A stretch of DNA of 64,000 bases from Flemingiibacterium sp045579745 (GTDB taxonomy: Bacteria; Bacillota; Clostridia; Oscillospirales; CAG-272). This document shows, piece after piece, positions 8,223-16,369 of this stretch (position 1 is the first letter of the stretch; the number at the start of each line of letters is the position of its first letter). The stretch is taken from assembly GCA_045579745.1 (NCBI GenBank), contig JAZNMQ010000020.1:4897-68896 (forward strand), read 5' to 3'. The position numbers were made by a program, and so were the translations under genes. Below the pieces are notes generated by a model. It was not told the DNA's origin, did no database searches, and saw only the letters and a list, made by a program, of their open reading frames with translations.

Positions 8223-9379
8223 CAGACGAGAAAAATCAATCGATATACAATTTAATCTACCTCGTTGGCTGCGCTGTGACCGGAACTGCCACAGATCCCG
8301 AACGCGTGTCAAAAATGGATCTGCAAAAGGTCTATCATGCTTCAAGCCGGCACATGATGACCGCTTTGGTGTGGGAAGCTATCAAAAATTCACCCATAGC
8401 CGATAATGAGCTCATGGAAAAATTCTCCAAAAAGAGCGTCAAGGCGGCTCGAAAAAATCTGCTTCTTGACACCGAGAGAGCAAGGCTTTGCGCCTATCTC
8501 GACACACTCGGCGTTTGGAGAATTCCGCTCAAAGGTGTTGTACTTAAGGAACTCTACCCTAAGCAGGAAATGCGACAGATGTCGGATAACGATATTCTCT
8601 TTGACAGGGCATTTGAAGAAGAGGTTCATAAATGGTTTTTGGGCGAGGGCTATGAAGTTGTTGTCTACAGAAGAACCAACCATAATACCTACAAAAAAGA
8701 ACCCATCTATAATTTTGAAATGCACACCGCGCTCATGGGAGCCTCAGCTGATGAGCGTTGGCAACGCTATTACGAAAATGTCAAGGAACGTCTTGTCAAA
8801 GACGACAGCGGCGAGTACGGCTATCATTTTACGGACGATGATTTTTATATCTATATCACAACTCACGCCTACAAGCATTACAGCAATAGAGGAACCGGAC
8901 TTCGCTCCCTGCTTGACACCTTTGTATATTTGAATGTAAAGGGCGACACGCTCAATTTTGACTACATACAGGCTGAATGCGAAAAACTTGGCATTGCGGA
9001 ATTTGAATCAGCACAAAGAAGCCTCACGAAAAGGGTATTTTCACAGCCCGACAGCTTTTCTCCTGATGATCTTTCCGAGGCTGTAGCCGAAATGCTCTCA
9101 TATTTCGCGTTTTCGGGTACATACGGCACACAAGCAAATCACGTAGAAAATGCTCTAAAGGGAATAGGCGGCAAAAACGCCAAAATGAAATATATGATTT
9201 CAAGGCTCTTCCCTCCTATGGAATTTTATAAAAACCACTATCCGAAAATCTACAAAAGTAAGATCTTGATTCCGTTTTTCTGCGTATACCGCATTTTGAG
9301 GATCCCGTTCAAAGGTGCCAAACGAATTTGGAATGAATTAGGGCATGTACTTCGCAGCAAAGCCAATAAAACAGAATAA
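8219..9379 (+). CDS. Nucleotidyltransferase family protein (NTP_transf_5-like)
   Basis: 386 residues. The segment IPLKGVVLKELYP followed by MRQMSDNDILFD has the KG...R..xDxDil signature of this nucleotidyltransferase group, and FEMHTAL supplies the later E-x-H motif. The C-terminal third is helical and basic. The 4-base ATGA overlap with the peptidase gene makes it the last gene of the operon, followed by a strong terminator. Members occur repeatedly beside PqqD-like and HprK-like genes in Clostridia, but the transferred nucleotide and target are unknown. Confidence 0.7.
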   Translation: MTDEKNQSIYNLIYLVGCAVTGTATDPERVSKMDLQKVYHASSRHMMTALVWEAIKNSPIADNELMEKFSKKSVKAARKNLLLDTERARLCAYLDTLGVWRIPLKGVVLKELYPKQEMRQMSDNDILFDRAFEEEVHKWFLGEGYEVVVYRRTNHNTYKKEPIYNFEMHTALMGASADERWQRYYENVKERLVKDDSGEYGYHFTDDDFYIYITTHAYKHYSNRGTGLRSLLDTFVYLNVKGDTLNFDYIQAECEKLGIAEFESAQRSLTKRVFSQPDSFSPDDLSEAVAEMLSYFAFSGTYGTQANHVENALKGIGGKNAKMKYMISRLFPPMEFYKNHYPKIYKSKILIPFFCVYRILRIPFKGAKRIWNELGHVLRSKANKTE

Positions 9380-9394
9380 GTATTGAGTTCAGAC

Positions 9395-9434
9395 AAAAAG
9401 CAGTAAATCCAAACGGATTTACTGCTTTTTTATA
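9395..9434. terminator. Strong bidirectional terminator
   Basis: AAAAAGCAGTAAATCC (9395-9410) and GGATTTACTGCTTTTT (9415-9430) form a perfect 16-bp stem with a 4-base loop and a U-tract in both directions. It separates the five-gene operon from the convergent metal-ATPase operon. Confidence 0.9.
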
Positions 9435-9566
9435 TAAATTGAGTTTAAATTTGAGATACAGCTATTGATAAATCGGTTTATCGGGAGTAAACCATATTAA
9501 ATTTATTGACCGTAAACTAAGATGAGAGCTTATTATGGCTAAAAAATTTGGAATCGTGGAATGAAT

Positions 9567-10190
9567 CTACTTTATTTCATGCAGTGCATCTTCCTTCTGA
9601 TAACGGATCAGCTCATTGCGTTCAAATTCTGCTTTTTTCCATAGCCAATAATATGGGATCATCAGGAGTGAACAGTACATAACAAGATACAACAGATAAC
9701 ATCCAAAATAAGCAAAATAATCTGCCGGGACATATTCCAAACCTTGTCTAATGCGTGTACTCGCATCCACCTTGAACATATAGAGAAACTCGAACAAATG
9801 ACACGGTATAATCGTCACTACAGCTGTACCAGCCAAATGGGAAAAATCTATAAAGCCGATCAAAAGCCGAACCACTTCACCGGGTATAACGAAAATTAAA
9901 AAGTTTCGAAGCCAATTATGTTTTCCTTCACTATGTTTATACTGATCCGAAACACATTTAGCGAAATAGATAGTTGATAAGCCAGCAGCTCCGATCATTG
10001 GCAAACTAATTAAAATACCGTGCCATACTGCCATTACTTGTCTGATACCAATTAATAACGGTGTCATAAGTAGGTTTTGTAGTATGACATAAATCCATAA
10101 TGCTCCATAATTCACAATAAAAGACACACAACCATAACCAAATATTTGTGCACCATCAACGCTCGGTACAAATGTTTTTTCTTTTTTCAT
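9567..10190 (-). CDS. Integral membrane protein downstream of the metal ATPase
   Basis: 207 residues from the ATG at 10190, preceded by AAGGAAGG; a longer start at 10226 would overlap the ATPase gene. Five or so hydrophobic segments are visible (about 18-40, 52-70, 88-112, 120-138, 170-195), with a charged C-terminus. It follows the ATPase by 19 bases on the same strand, so it is probably in that operon. I do not recognise the family and cannot say whether it helps metal transport. Confidence 0.6.
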   Translation of the reverse strand: MKKEKTFVPSVDGAQIFGYGCVSFIVNYGALWIYVILQNLLMTPLLIGIRQVMAVWHGILISLPMIGAAGLSTIYFAKCVSDQYKHSEGKHNWLRNFLIFVIPGEVVRLLIGFIDFSHLAGTAVVTIIPCHLFEFLYMFKVDASTRIRQGLEYVPADYFAYFGCYLLYLVMYCSLLMIPYYWLWKKAEFERNELIRYQKEDALHEIK

Positions 10191-10209
10191 ATCCGACGAA
10201 CCTTCCTTA

Positions 10210-12102
10210 CTATAATTTATGTACATTCAGCGCACGGATTGCATTTAGTATGGCAAGCACCATAACACCCACATCCGCGAAAATGCCGATCCACATTCCC
10301 GCCAATCCCACAGCAGTCAACACAAGACATATCAGCTTTACACCAATTGCGAAAAATACATTTTGCTTTACGATTCTAACGCATTTTTTTGAAATTTTAA
10401 TCGCCTTTGCAACCTTCATCGGATTGTCGTCCATCAAAACTACATCGGCGGCTTCGATTGCGGCATCGGAGCCCATCGCGCCCATCGCAATGCCGATATC
10501 CGCGCGTGAAAGCACAGGTGCATCGTTGATTCCGTCGCCGACAAATGCAAGCCGTTCCTTTTTCGGTTTTCGACTTAATATTTCCTCAACCCTTGAAACC
10601 TTATCGTCAGGAAGCAAATCGCTGTAGTATTCATCAATTTTAAGAGCCTCAGCCACGCCGCTTGCAACTATATTGCTGTCGCCCGTCAGCATAACCGTTT
10701 TTTTGATGCCGACTTTTTTGAGCTCTGAAATCGCTTTTGCAGACTCCCTCTTTATGACATCCGAAATCACAATATGTCCCGCATAGCGTCCGTCAATCGC
10801 AATATGAGTGATCGTTCCCACTTTATGACAATCCTCATATGATACGCCGACATCTCTCATGAGCCTTACGCTTCCGCATGCGACCTTTTTGCCGTCCACC
10901 CTCGCGATTACACCATGACCGCTGATTTCCTCGATCTCGTCCACACGACTGCGGTCGAGCTCTCTGCCGTATGCCTTTTGAAGGCTTTTGCTGATCGGAT
11001 GCGAGCTTGCGCATTCGGAAAGCGCGGCGTATTCAATCAGCTTTGCCGCTTCCATCTCGTTGTGATGTACGCCCGTAACTTCAAATACGCCCTCGGTAAG
11101 CGTGCCCGTTTTGTCAAATATAACATATTTAGTTTCGGATAGCGCCTCAAGATAGTTTGAGCCTTTAATCAGAATGCCCTCCTTACTCGCACCTCCCAAG
11201 CCTGCAAAAAAGCTGAGCGGAACACTGATAACAAGCGCGCAAGGGCAGCTTATTACAAGAAATGTGAGCGCTCTGTAAATCCAATCACCGAAATTCGCCT
11301 CAAAGCCTGCCGCAAGGCTGACAAGCGGCGGCAGTAGTGCAAGCACCACCGCTCCGATACAAACGGCAGGTGTATAAATTCGGGAAAATTTAGATATAAA
11401 GCTCTCCGATTTCGACTTTCTGCTGCTCGCATTTTCAACAAGCTCGAGAATTTTCGAAACGGTTGATTCGCCGAACTCCTTTGTTGTCCTGACGGTGAGC
11501 ACACCGTTTAGATTGATGCATCCGCTTATTACATCATCGCCTGTATTCACCTCACGAGGCAGGCTCTCGCCCGTCAGCGCGCTCGTGTTAAGGCTTGATG
11601 AGCCGTTTACAACAACTCCGTCAAGCGGAATTTTTTCGCCCGGCTGAACGGTAATTTCACATCCCACCTCAACCTCGTCCGGCGAAACCCGAATAAGTCT
11701 TCCGTCCTTTTCGATATTAGCATAATCAGGGCGAATATCCATAAGCGCACTGATATTCCGCCTGCTTTTTCCAACCGCATAGCTCTCAAACCATTCGCCG
11801 ATCTGATAGAACAGCATAACTGCGATCGCTTCGTTGTAATCGCCCGTTTTGGAGTAAATTGCAAGCGCGATCGCGCCAATCGTCGCGATAGACATCAAGA
11901 AGCTTTCGTCAAGAACTCTGCCGTTTATTATTCCCTTTGATGCTTTTATGAGTATGTCATACCCGATTATCAGATAGCATGACATGAACAGCACGAACCT
12001 CAAAGCATCCGTTGTCGGAATGAGATTCAGAATGATTATAAGTACCGTCGAAACAAGAATCCGCGTTAAATTCTTTTTCTGCTTTTTAGTCATATCAAGC
12101 AC
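10210..12102 (-). CDS. Heavy-metal P1B-type ATPase (CadA/ZntA-like), lacking its own HMA domain
   Basis: 630 residues if started at the GTG at 12102 (an ATG at 12093 is equally plausible; neither has a strong ribosome site). Motifs: actuator TGES 177-180, the membrane metal site CPC 286-288, phosphorylation Asp330 in DKTGT, SSHP in the nucleotide domain, and GDGINDAP. The C-terminal membrane segment has the Asp of IFADVGVMV, typical of Zn/Cd/Pb exporters. The N-terminus goes straight into membrane segments: the cytosolic HMA domain is supplied by the 72-residue gene 6 bases upstream. Predicted role: efflux of zinc, cadmium or lead. Confidence 0.9.
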   Translation of the reverse strand: MLDMTKKQKKNLTRILVSTVLIIILNLIPTTDALRFVLFMSCYLIIGYDILIKASKGIINGRVLDESFLMSIATIGAIALAIYSKTGDYNEAIAVMLFYQIGEWFESYAVGKSRRNISALMDIRPDYANIEKDGRLIRVSPDEVEVGCEITVQPGEKIPLDGVVVNGSSSLNTSALTGESLPREVNTGDDVISGCINLNGVLTVRTTKEFGESTVSKILELVENASSRKSKSESFISKFSRIYTPAVCIGAVVLALLPPLVSLAAGFEANFGDWIYRALTFLVISCPCALVISVPLSFFAGLGGASKEGILIKGSNYLEALSETKYVIFDKTGTLTEGVFEVTGVHHNEMEAAKLIEYAALSECASSHPISKSLQKAYGRELDRSRVDEIEEISGHGVIARVDGKKVACGSVRLMRDVGVSYEDCHKVGTITHIAIDGRYAGHIVISDVIKRESAKAISELKKVGIKKTVMLTGDSNIVASGVAEALKIDEYYSDLLPDDKVSRVEEILSRKPKKERLAFVGDGINDAPVLSRADIGIAMGAMGSDAAIEAADVVLMDDNPMKVAKAIKISKKCVRIVKQNVFFAIGVKLICLVLTAVGLAGMWIGIFADVGVMVLAILNAIRALNVHKL

Positions 12103-12108
12103 CGTTAA

Positions 12109-12327
12109 TCACAGCGTTATTTCAAAATCAGGCTCAATCCGTCTGCAGGCCTTGAGCACCGCCGAAAGAACCTTCTTTTCGTCGGCGTCGCTTTCAAATT
12201 CTATTGTCATTTTTTGTGTCATATAGTTTATATTTGCAGTCAAAACACCGTCTATTTTTGCAGCCGCACTTTCGCAGAGATTTGCACAGTTTGCGCAGTC
12301 TACTTCTATGGCGTAGATTTTTTTCAT
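12109..12327 (-). CDS. Stand-alone heavy-metal-associated (HMA) domain protein
   Basis: 72 residues starting at the ATG at 12327 with GGAG upstream. It has the beta-alpha-beta-beta-alpha-beta pattern of HMA domains and the metal motif CANC (in VDCANCANLCE), where the usual Gly-Met is replaced by Val-Asp. It sits directly upstream of the ATPase and probably acts as its detached metal-binding domain or chaperone. Two further residues (Cys in LCE and in KACR) might add to the site. Confidence 0.8.
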   Translation of the reverse strand: MKKIYAIEVDCANCANLCESAAAKIDGVLTANINYMTQKMTIEFESDADEKKVLSAVLKACRRIEPDFEITL

Positions 12328-12339
12328 AATAATCTCCAT

Positions 12340-12420
12340 TCCGCCGCGCTGTGGCGGCACAAATACTGAAGTTGAATTGATGTGCCGCTTTGCGGCAAAA
12401 ATGGGACGAGTCCCATTTTT
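12340..12420 (-). promoter_or_regulatory. Three consecutive hairpins in the HMA-ATPase leader
   Basis: Reading the minus-strand RNA toward the HMA start: AAAAATGGGAC/GTCCCATTTTT (12397-12420), GCCGC-AAA-GCGGC (12384-12396) and a GC-rich CCGCC/GGCGG stem (about 12341-12357). The first has a U-rich end and could be an attenuator or the relic of a terminator. No known riboswitch is recognised. Confidence 0.45.
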
Positions 12421-12531
12421 AATCAATTTAAGGCGTGAAATCGTTTACTTTATTACACGCTAAACTAAACTTTCACGCTAAATCCTCCTGACAGTTCATT
12501 TCGATCAAAGGCGTGTTTGATCGTTTATATC

Positions 12532-12560
12532 AGTATACTATGAGATTTCGGCTAAGTCAA
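12532..12560 (-). promoter_or_regulatory. Promoter of the HMA-ATPase operon
   Basis: On the minus strand, TTGACT (12560-12555) and TATACT (12537-12532) are 17 bases apart. Transcription would start near 12525, about 200 bases before the HMA start codon. Confidence 0.65.
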
Positions 12561-12625
12561 TACTCGACCGTCGGGTTATTCCCTTCGGATTATTTATTTT
12601 TGGAGAAAATTTTGTCAGTTTTAGA

Positions 12626-12668
12626 AAAAAGCGGTATAGCACGATTTGTTTCGTCCTATACCGTTTTG
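12626..12668 (-). terminator. Terminator of the isomerase-like gene
   Basis: CGGTATAG (12632-12639) pairs with CTATACCG (12656-12663), extended by inner ACGA/TCGT. On the minus strand it ends in six or more U residues, so it ends the 12684-13508 transcript; the plus-strand side also has a short U-run. Confidence 0.85.
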
Positions 12669-12683
12669 TTATGCTGTAAATAA

Positions 12684-13508
12684 TTACGGCATATAAACCT
12701 TGCCGTCCCAAGTATAGTCCTCAGGCATAATGTACGGTGTGATGAAGCGGATTGTGAAATCAACGCCCCATTGTCCGAGCACACCTCTCCAATTTGCAGA
12801 GTGAGGCTCTATGGAAAGCATGCCGTTATAATGCTTGGTGTACAGTACATTCATTACTGCGCCCCAATTCACCTGATCAAGACCTGCAGGCGGGTCATCG
12901 TAACGCTCGCCGTCTATGTACAGAGAGCCTTTAATGTGGAAATGACAAATTCTGTCACCCCACTTTTTCATCTCCGACAGATAATCTCCGCCTCTGCCGC
13001 GGCAATGGGATGTATCATACTTGATACCAAGCTCGGGCAGTGCACCAAGGACTACAGACCATGCCGCATCATCAACCACAAAGTTCTCCCAATGGCAGTT
13101 GAAAATGCAGATTTTTACATTCTTGTCCTTTGCGTAATCAATCAGAATGCGGAAATATTCTATAGCAATAGCGCAGTTTTCTTCAAATGTTTTACCAGGC
13201 ACCTCATTACAGCCCACATTGTAAACAGGACATCCGAGCGCGGATGCGGCATCGATAAGGTTTTTATCGTGCTGTAATGCGGACGGAATAATTTCACCGT
13301 TGTCGTCAATACGCTTTTCGCCCCAACGGCCAATTGCGCCAACCTTTACATCATAGCGCTTGCTGTACTCGAGAATTTCATTGACATGGCCTGCGACCTC
13401 CATGCTGTCGTGATAGTGATTGCAGCAAAATTCCACGCCATGCAGTCCTTTTTTAGCTACATATGCAAAGCTGTGCTCGTCCCAGCCACCTATAATACCA
13501 AGATACAT
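12684..13508 (-). CDS. Sugar phosphate isomerase/epimerase family (xylose-isomerase-like TIM barrel)
   Basis: 274 residues, AP-endonuclease-2-like barrel. Metal-ligand motifs are visible along the sequence: GVEFCCNHYHD near the start, IFNCHWENF near 134-142, YDTSHCRGRG near 168-177, CHFHIKG near 190-196 and SIEPH near 230-234. This is the family of tagatose/psicose epimerases and inosose enzymes; the substrate cannot be read from sequence. GGAGG precedes the start. It has its own promoter and terminator and is monocistronic. Confidence 0.8.
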   Translation of the reverse strand: MYLGIIGGWDEHSFAYVAKKGLHGVEFCCNHYHDSMEVAGHVNEILEYSKRYDVKVGAIGRWGEKRIDDNGEIIPSALQHDKNLIDAASALGCPVYNVGCNEVPGKTFEENCAIAIEYFRILIDYAKDKNVKICIFNCHWENFVVDDAAWSVVLGALPELGIKYDTSHCRGRGGDYLSEMKKWGDRICHFHIKGSLYIDGERYDDPPAGLDQVNWGAVMNVLYTKHYNGMLSIEPHSANWRGVLGQWGVDFTIRFITPYIMPEDYTWDGKVYMP

Positions 13509-13545
13509 AATAACCTCCGGTTGTATGATTTTTTGTAGTTATTTT

Positions 13546-13574
13546 ATTGTATCACAACCCGACGATCCTGTCAA
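13546..13574 (-). promoter_or_regulatory. Promoter of the isomerase-like gene
   Basis: Minus strand TTGACA (13574-13569), 17-base spacer, TACAAT (13551-13546). Start of transcription about 13540, about 30 bases from the ATG. Confidence 0.75.
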
Positions 13575-13654
13575 GAGATGGAAGGCTTATACAGGCGTTA
13601 TCCCTCCCCCGCAAAACTTCCAAACTTTGAACTTTACTTTTTATAATTTATCAG

Positions 13655-13684
13655 TTGCTTAATCGGTGTCAGATGTGATATAAT
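13655..13684 (+). promoter_or_regulatory. Extended -10 promoter of the threonine-aldolase-like gene
   Basis: TGATATAAT at 13676-13684 is a full extended -10; a weaker TTGCTT lies 18 bases upstream at 13655-13660. A short stem (CTTCTCA/TGAGAA) sits in the leader near 13735. Confidence 0.65.
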
Positions 13685-13788
13685 CTATTTATAATACAAA
13701 AAATCTACGGCAACATTTAAAAATATTTGCGGCTTCTCAAATGAGAAACCCGAAAGCAATATATTCAGATTAAAAAAGGAGCTATCTT

Positions 13789-14811
13789 ATGCTGTATTTT
13801 ATCAACGACTATTCAGAGGGTGCACACCCGGATATTCTAAAGCGGCTTGTTGAAACCAATATGGAAAAGCTGACCGGCTACGGCACCGACAAATATACCG
13901 CCTCCGCAAAGGAAAAGATCAAGGCGGCAATATCAAGTCCCGATTCGAAAATCTATTTTCTCGCAGGCGGAACGCAAACAAATCAAGTGGTTATCGACTG
14001 CATTCTCGAGGATTACGAGGGCGTAATAGCGGCAGAAAGCGGTCATGTTGCGCTTCACGAGGCGGGAGCTATCGAGTTCTCGGGACACAAGGTGCTAACA
14101 CTTCCCCAAAAGGAGGGAAAAATTTGCGCCGACGATTTAAAAGCCTGTTTGGAGGGCTTTTATGCGGATGCGAACCATGAGCATATGGTTTTTCCCGGAA
14201 TGGTATATATCTCCCATCCGACAGAGTACGGAACGCTCTACTCTAAAAGGGAGCTGACAGAAATTTCGGATATTTGTCACAGCTTCAAAATCCCCCTTTA
14301 TCTTGACGGAGCAAGACTTGGATATGCGCTTGCAACGCCCGATACAGATGTTGCCTTGTCTGATATTGCGAAGCTTTGCGATGTTTTTTACTTTGGCGGA
14401 ACAAAGGTAGGCACGCTTTGCGGCGAGGCATTAGTATTCAACCGCAGCGAGCCTAAGCATTTTGTCACAAGAATAAAGCAGCATGGCGCATTGCTTGCAA
14501 AGGGCAGGCTTTGCGGTGTTCAGTTTGATGCGCTGTTTACCGACGAGCTCTATTTAAAGGCAGGCAAAAATGCAATTGACGCCGCCGTTCGCATAAAAGA
14601 AGCTCTGAGGGAGCGCGGGTATCGCTTCTTTATCGATTCTCCCACAAATCAGACCTTCATTGTGCTCGAAAATGAAGCCTTGAAGGAATTTGCGAAAAAG
14701 GTGAAGTATGATTTCTGGGAGAGATATGACGATAATCATACCGTCATTCGCCTTTGTACGAGCTGGGCAACGTCAAGCGAGGATGTTGACGCTCTGATTT
14801 CGCTGCTTTGA
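13789..14811 (+). CDS. PLP-dependent low-specificity threonine aldolase / beta-eliminating lyase
   Basis: 340 residues. It has the layout of the threonine aldolase family: NDYSEGAHP at the start, YGTDKY, the PLP-contact DGARLGYA near 172-179, and GGTKVG near 203-208 carrying the Schiff-base lysine. Expected reaction: cleavage of L-threonine or L-allo-threonine to glycine and acetaldehyde. AAAGGAGC lies upstream of the ATG. It stands alone between its own promoter and the convergent cassette gene, with only 8 bases between stop codons. Confidence 0.85.
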   Translation: MLYFINDYSEGAHPDILKRLVETNMEKLTGYGTDKYTASAKEKIKAAISSPDSKIYFLAGGTQTNQVVIDCILEDYEGVIAAESGHVALHEAGAIEFSGHKVLTLPQKEGKICADDLKACLEGFYADANHEHMVFPGMVYISHPTEYGTLYSKRELTEISDICHSFKIPLYLDGARLGYALATPDTDVALSDIAKLCDVFYFGGTKVGTLCGEALVFNRSEPKHFVTRIKQHGALLAKGRLCGVQFDALFTDELYLKAGKNAIDAAVRIKEALRERGYRFFIDSPTNQTFIVLENEALKEFAKKVKYDFWERYDDNHTVIRLCTSWATSSEDVDALISLL

Positions 14812-14819
14812 GAATGGCA

Positions 14820-15074
14820 TTAAGCGTCCTCTCTTGCTTCAACGAACCATTTATCACCCTCATGAAAAAGATAGGATTCCTTCCCTTTTATCATGACTGT
14901 ATAGCGAATCCCTCCGCCGCCCACCTTCTTTGACGATGCGCGGCACTTATAAAGAACCTGGTCTATTTGGAAGATACGGCCGTTCAGCCAACGAATGAAG
15001 CGAGGGTGTACCATTCCCTCCTCATCGACATCCAAATTCACCGATACATATGCCTTTTTGCATTGAGCTTCCAT
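14820..15074 (-). CDS. 84-residue protein of the Y-polymerase cassette
   Basis: The start at 15074 has GGAGGG upstream; longer starts run into the operator region. The sequence is beta-rich and basic: YVSVNLDVDEEGMVHPRFIRW, then RIFQIDQVLYKCRAS and a Gly-rich KKVGGGGIRYTV turn. The shape recalls small DUF6504-type proteins that accompany Y-family polymerases elsewhere, but this is only a resemblance. It shares a divergent, operator-rich promoter with the XRE-ImmA-polymerase genes, so it is probably controlled with them. Confidence 0.6.
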   Translation of the reverse strand: MEAQCKKAYVSVNLDVDEEGMVHPRFIRWLNGRIFQIDQVLYKCRASSKKVGGGGIRYTVMIKGKESYLFHEGDKWFVEAREDA

Positions 15075-15136
15075 TAAAAGCGCCCTCCGTTCATAAAAAT
15101 GTTGCAATTTTACACGAACAATGTTTCGCATAAGTA

Positions 15137-15165
15137 TTGACACATACACCCATGTATGGTATCAT
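15137..15165 (+). promoter_or_regulatory. Plus-strand promoter of the XRE-ImmA genes
   Basis: TTGACA (15137-15142), 17 bases, TATCAT (15160-15165). The start point near 15172 falls on the second operator box, consistent with repression. Confidence 0.75.
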
Positions 15166-15196
15166 ATATACGAACAGTATTTCGTGCTACGCTATT

Positions 15197-15225
15197 ATTA
15201 TAACCTGAACACGATTTCGTGTCAA
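15197..15225 (-). promoter_or_regulatory. Minus-strand promoter of the 84-residue gene
   Basis: On the minus strand, TTGACA (15225-15220) and TATAAT (15202-15197) are 17 bases apart, a full consensus promoter. The third operator box lies between the two hexamers. Confidence 0.75.
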
Positions 15226-15281
15226 TAGGTTTTGACGAAAAAGTGTTCGTGTCAATAAAAAGCAATTGAAGGAGGTGCCTT

Positions 15282-15695
15282 ATGGGCTTCAAGGAACGGC
15301 TGAAGGAAAAGAGAATGGAAGCAGGTCTGACTCAGGTCGAGCTTGCGAAAAAGGTTTCCGTAACGGCAAGAACCATTCAAAACTATGAGCTCGGCACAAG
15401 AAAGCCGGGCAATATGAAGGTGATCGGAGATATCGCCGCTGCTCTCGGTACAAGTGCAGACTATCTTCTCGGCAGCTCGGGCTCATATATTGTCGAAGCG
15501 CAGGAAAAGGGCGGTGCAAGGGCGGCAAAGGATATCGAGGAGCTGGTTGGTGAAGTGACCGGCCTATTCGCAGGAGGTCAGCTTTCCGAAGATGCCTTGG
15601 AGGGTGCTATGAAGGCTCTCAACGACGCATATTGGATGGCAAAGGAAAACAACCGAAAATATTCTCCCAAAAAATATCGCAATAAAGATAAATAA
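15282..15695 (+). CDS. XRE-family helix-turn-helix repressor
   Basis: 137 residues. Residues 3-62 form a Cro/CI-type HTH: LKEKRMEAGLTQVELAKKV, then SVTARTIQNYELGTRKPG as the recognition part. The C-terminal part (70-137) is acidic and helical, with no autoprotease motif. AAGGAGG precedes the start. It lies directly upstream of an ImmA/IrrE-type protease; in ICEBs1 and in Deinococcus such proteases cut or inactivate XRE repressors after DNA damage, so this protein is probably the cassette's repressor. Confidence 0.8.
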   Translation: MGFKERLKEKRMEAGLTQVELAKKVSVTARTIQNYELGTRKPGNMKVIGDIAAALGTSADYLLGSSGSYIVEAQEKGGARAAKDIEELVGEVTGLFAGGQLSEDALEGAMKALNDAYWMAKENNRKYSPKKYRNKDK

Positions 15696-15755
15696 GTTCG
15701 CTTTGTGGGAAAGCCTGTTAAATATTATAAACACAAAAGAAACGGAGGTGGAGCA

Positions 15756-16265
15756 ATGACAGCAAAAAAGCTCTCGGATATCGGCGAGTCGCTCGTAAGG
15801 CGATACGGCACAAGAGATCCATTCAAAATTGCAAAGGAGCTTGGAATCAACGTCATCTTCTGCGACAACTTCGGATCTCTCAAAGGAATGTACCGCGTTA
15901 TAAAACGCAACCGCTTTATTTTCATCAACAAAGCTTTAAGCAGCAGAATGAAAGCTATCGTCTGTGCCCACGAGCTTGGGCATGACCTTCTGCACCGTCA
16001 GCTTGCAAGGGCAAACGGGCTTCATGAGTTCATGCTGTATGATATGGATACACGCGCTGAGTATGAGGCGAATATTATAGCCGCAGAAATTTTAATAGAC
16101 ACCGACGATTTGCTTGAATATATCTATAATTATCACTACTCCGCCGAGCAAATCGCCAGAGCCTTGCACACCGATATAAATTTGGTCGCGCTGAAAATTG
16201 CCCATCTGACACAGATAGGCTATGACCTGCGCTCAATCGACCATAAAAGCGATTTTCTAAAGTAA
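15756..16265 (+). CDS. ImmA/IrrE-family metallopeptidase
   Basis: 169 residues from the ATG at 15756, preceded by GGAGGTGG. The zinc motif HELGH is at 72-76, with the third ligand probably Glu103 in EYEANIIAAE. The last third is a small helical domain. The family cleaves HTH repressors; the target here is most likely the XRE protein encoded 60 bases upstream. It precedes the Y-family polymerase gene, from which it is separated by a hairpin and a second promoter-like element. Confidence 0.85.
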   Translation: MTAKKLSDIGESLVRRYGTRDPFKIAKELGINVIFCDNFGSLKGMYRVIKRNRFIFINKALSSRMKAIVCAHELGHDLLHRQLARANGLHEFMLYDMDTRAEYEANIIAAEILIDTDDLLEYIYNYHYSAEQIARALHTDINLVALKIAHLTQIGYDLRSIDHKSDFLK

Positions 16266-16282
16266 CGGCGCACATTAAAATA

Positions 16283-16348
16283 TGACAAAAATTTGCCATT
16301 TCCTCGTATGATGCGAAGAAATGGCAAAGCTGTCACTTGTGATATAAT
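16283..16348 (+). promoter_or_regulatory. Long hairpin plus extended -10 before the polymerase gene
   Basis: TTTGCCATTTCCTCG (16292-16306) pairs with CGAAGAAATGGCAAA (16314-16328) with one G-U pair and a 7-base loop; TGACA/TGTCA outside (16283-16287, 16331-16335) lengthens it. No U-tract follows on the plus strand. TGATATAAT at 16340-16348 is an extended -10 just after the stem, so the polymerase may have its own start. Confidence 0.55.
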
Positions 16349-16369
16349 TTGAAAGGATGTGACCGAAGC

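Larger units (their letters stand above)
15115..15249. promoter_or_regulatory. Four CGAAC-N4-TTTCG operator boxes in a divergent promoter
   Basis: Boxes: CGAACAATGTTTCG (15115-15128), CGAACAGTATTTCG (15171-15184), TGAACACGATTTCG (15206-15219) and, on the minus strand, CGAACACTTTTTCG (15249-15236). They resemble the Gram-positive LexA box CGAAC-N4-GTTCG with one consistent change. The third box fills the spacer of the minus-strand promoter, the second covers the plus-strand start point. A 12-base direct repeat TTCGTGTCAATA (15216-15227 and 15246-15257) overlaps boxes three and four. The binder could be LexA or the XRE protein. Confidence 0.7.

Noticed and set aside
10148..10627. 159-residue plus-strand frame across the ATPase 3' end
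   Set aside because: Antisense to two supported genes and without a ribosome site.
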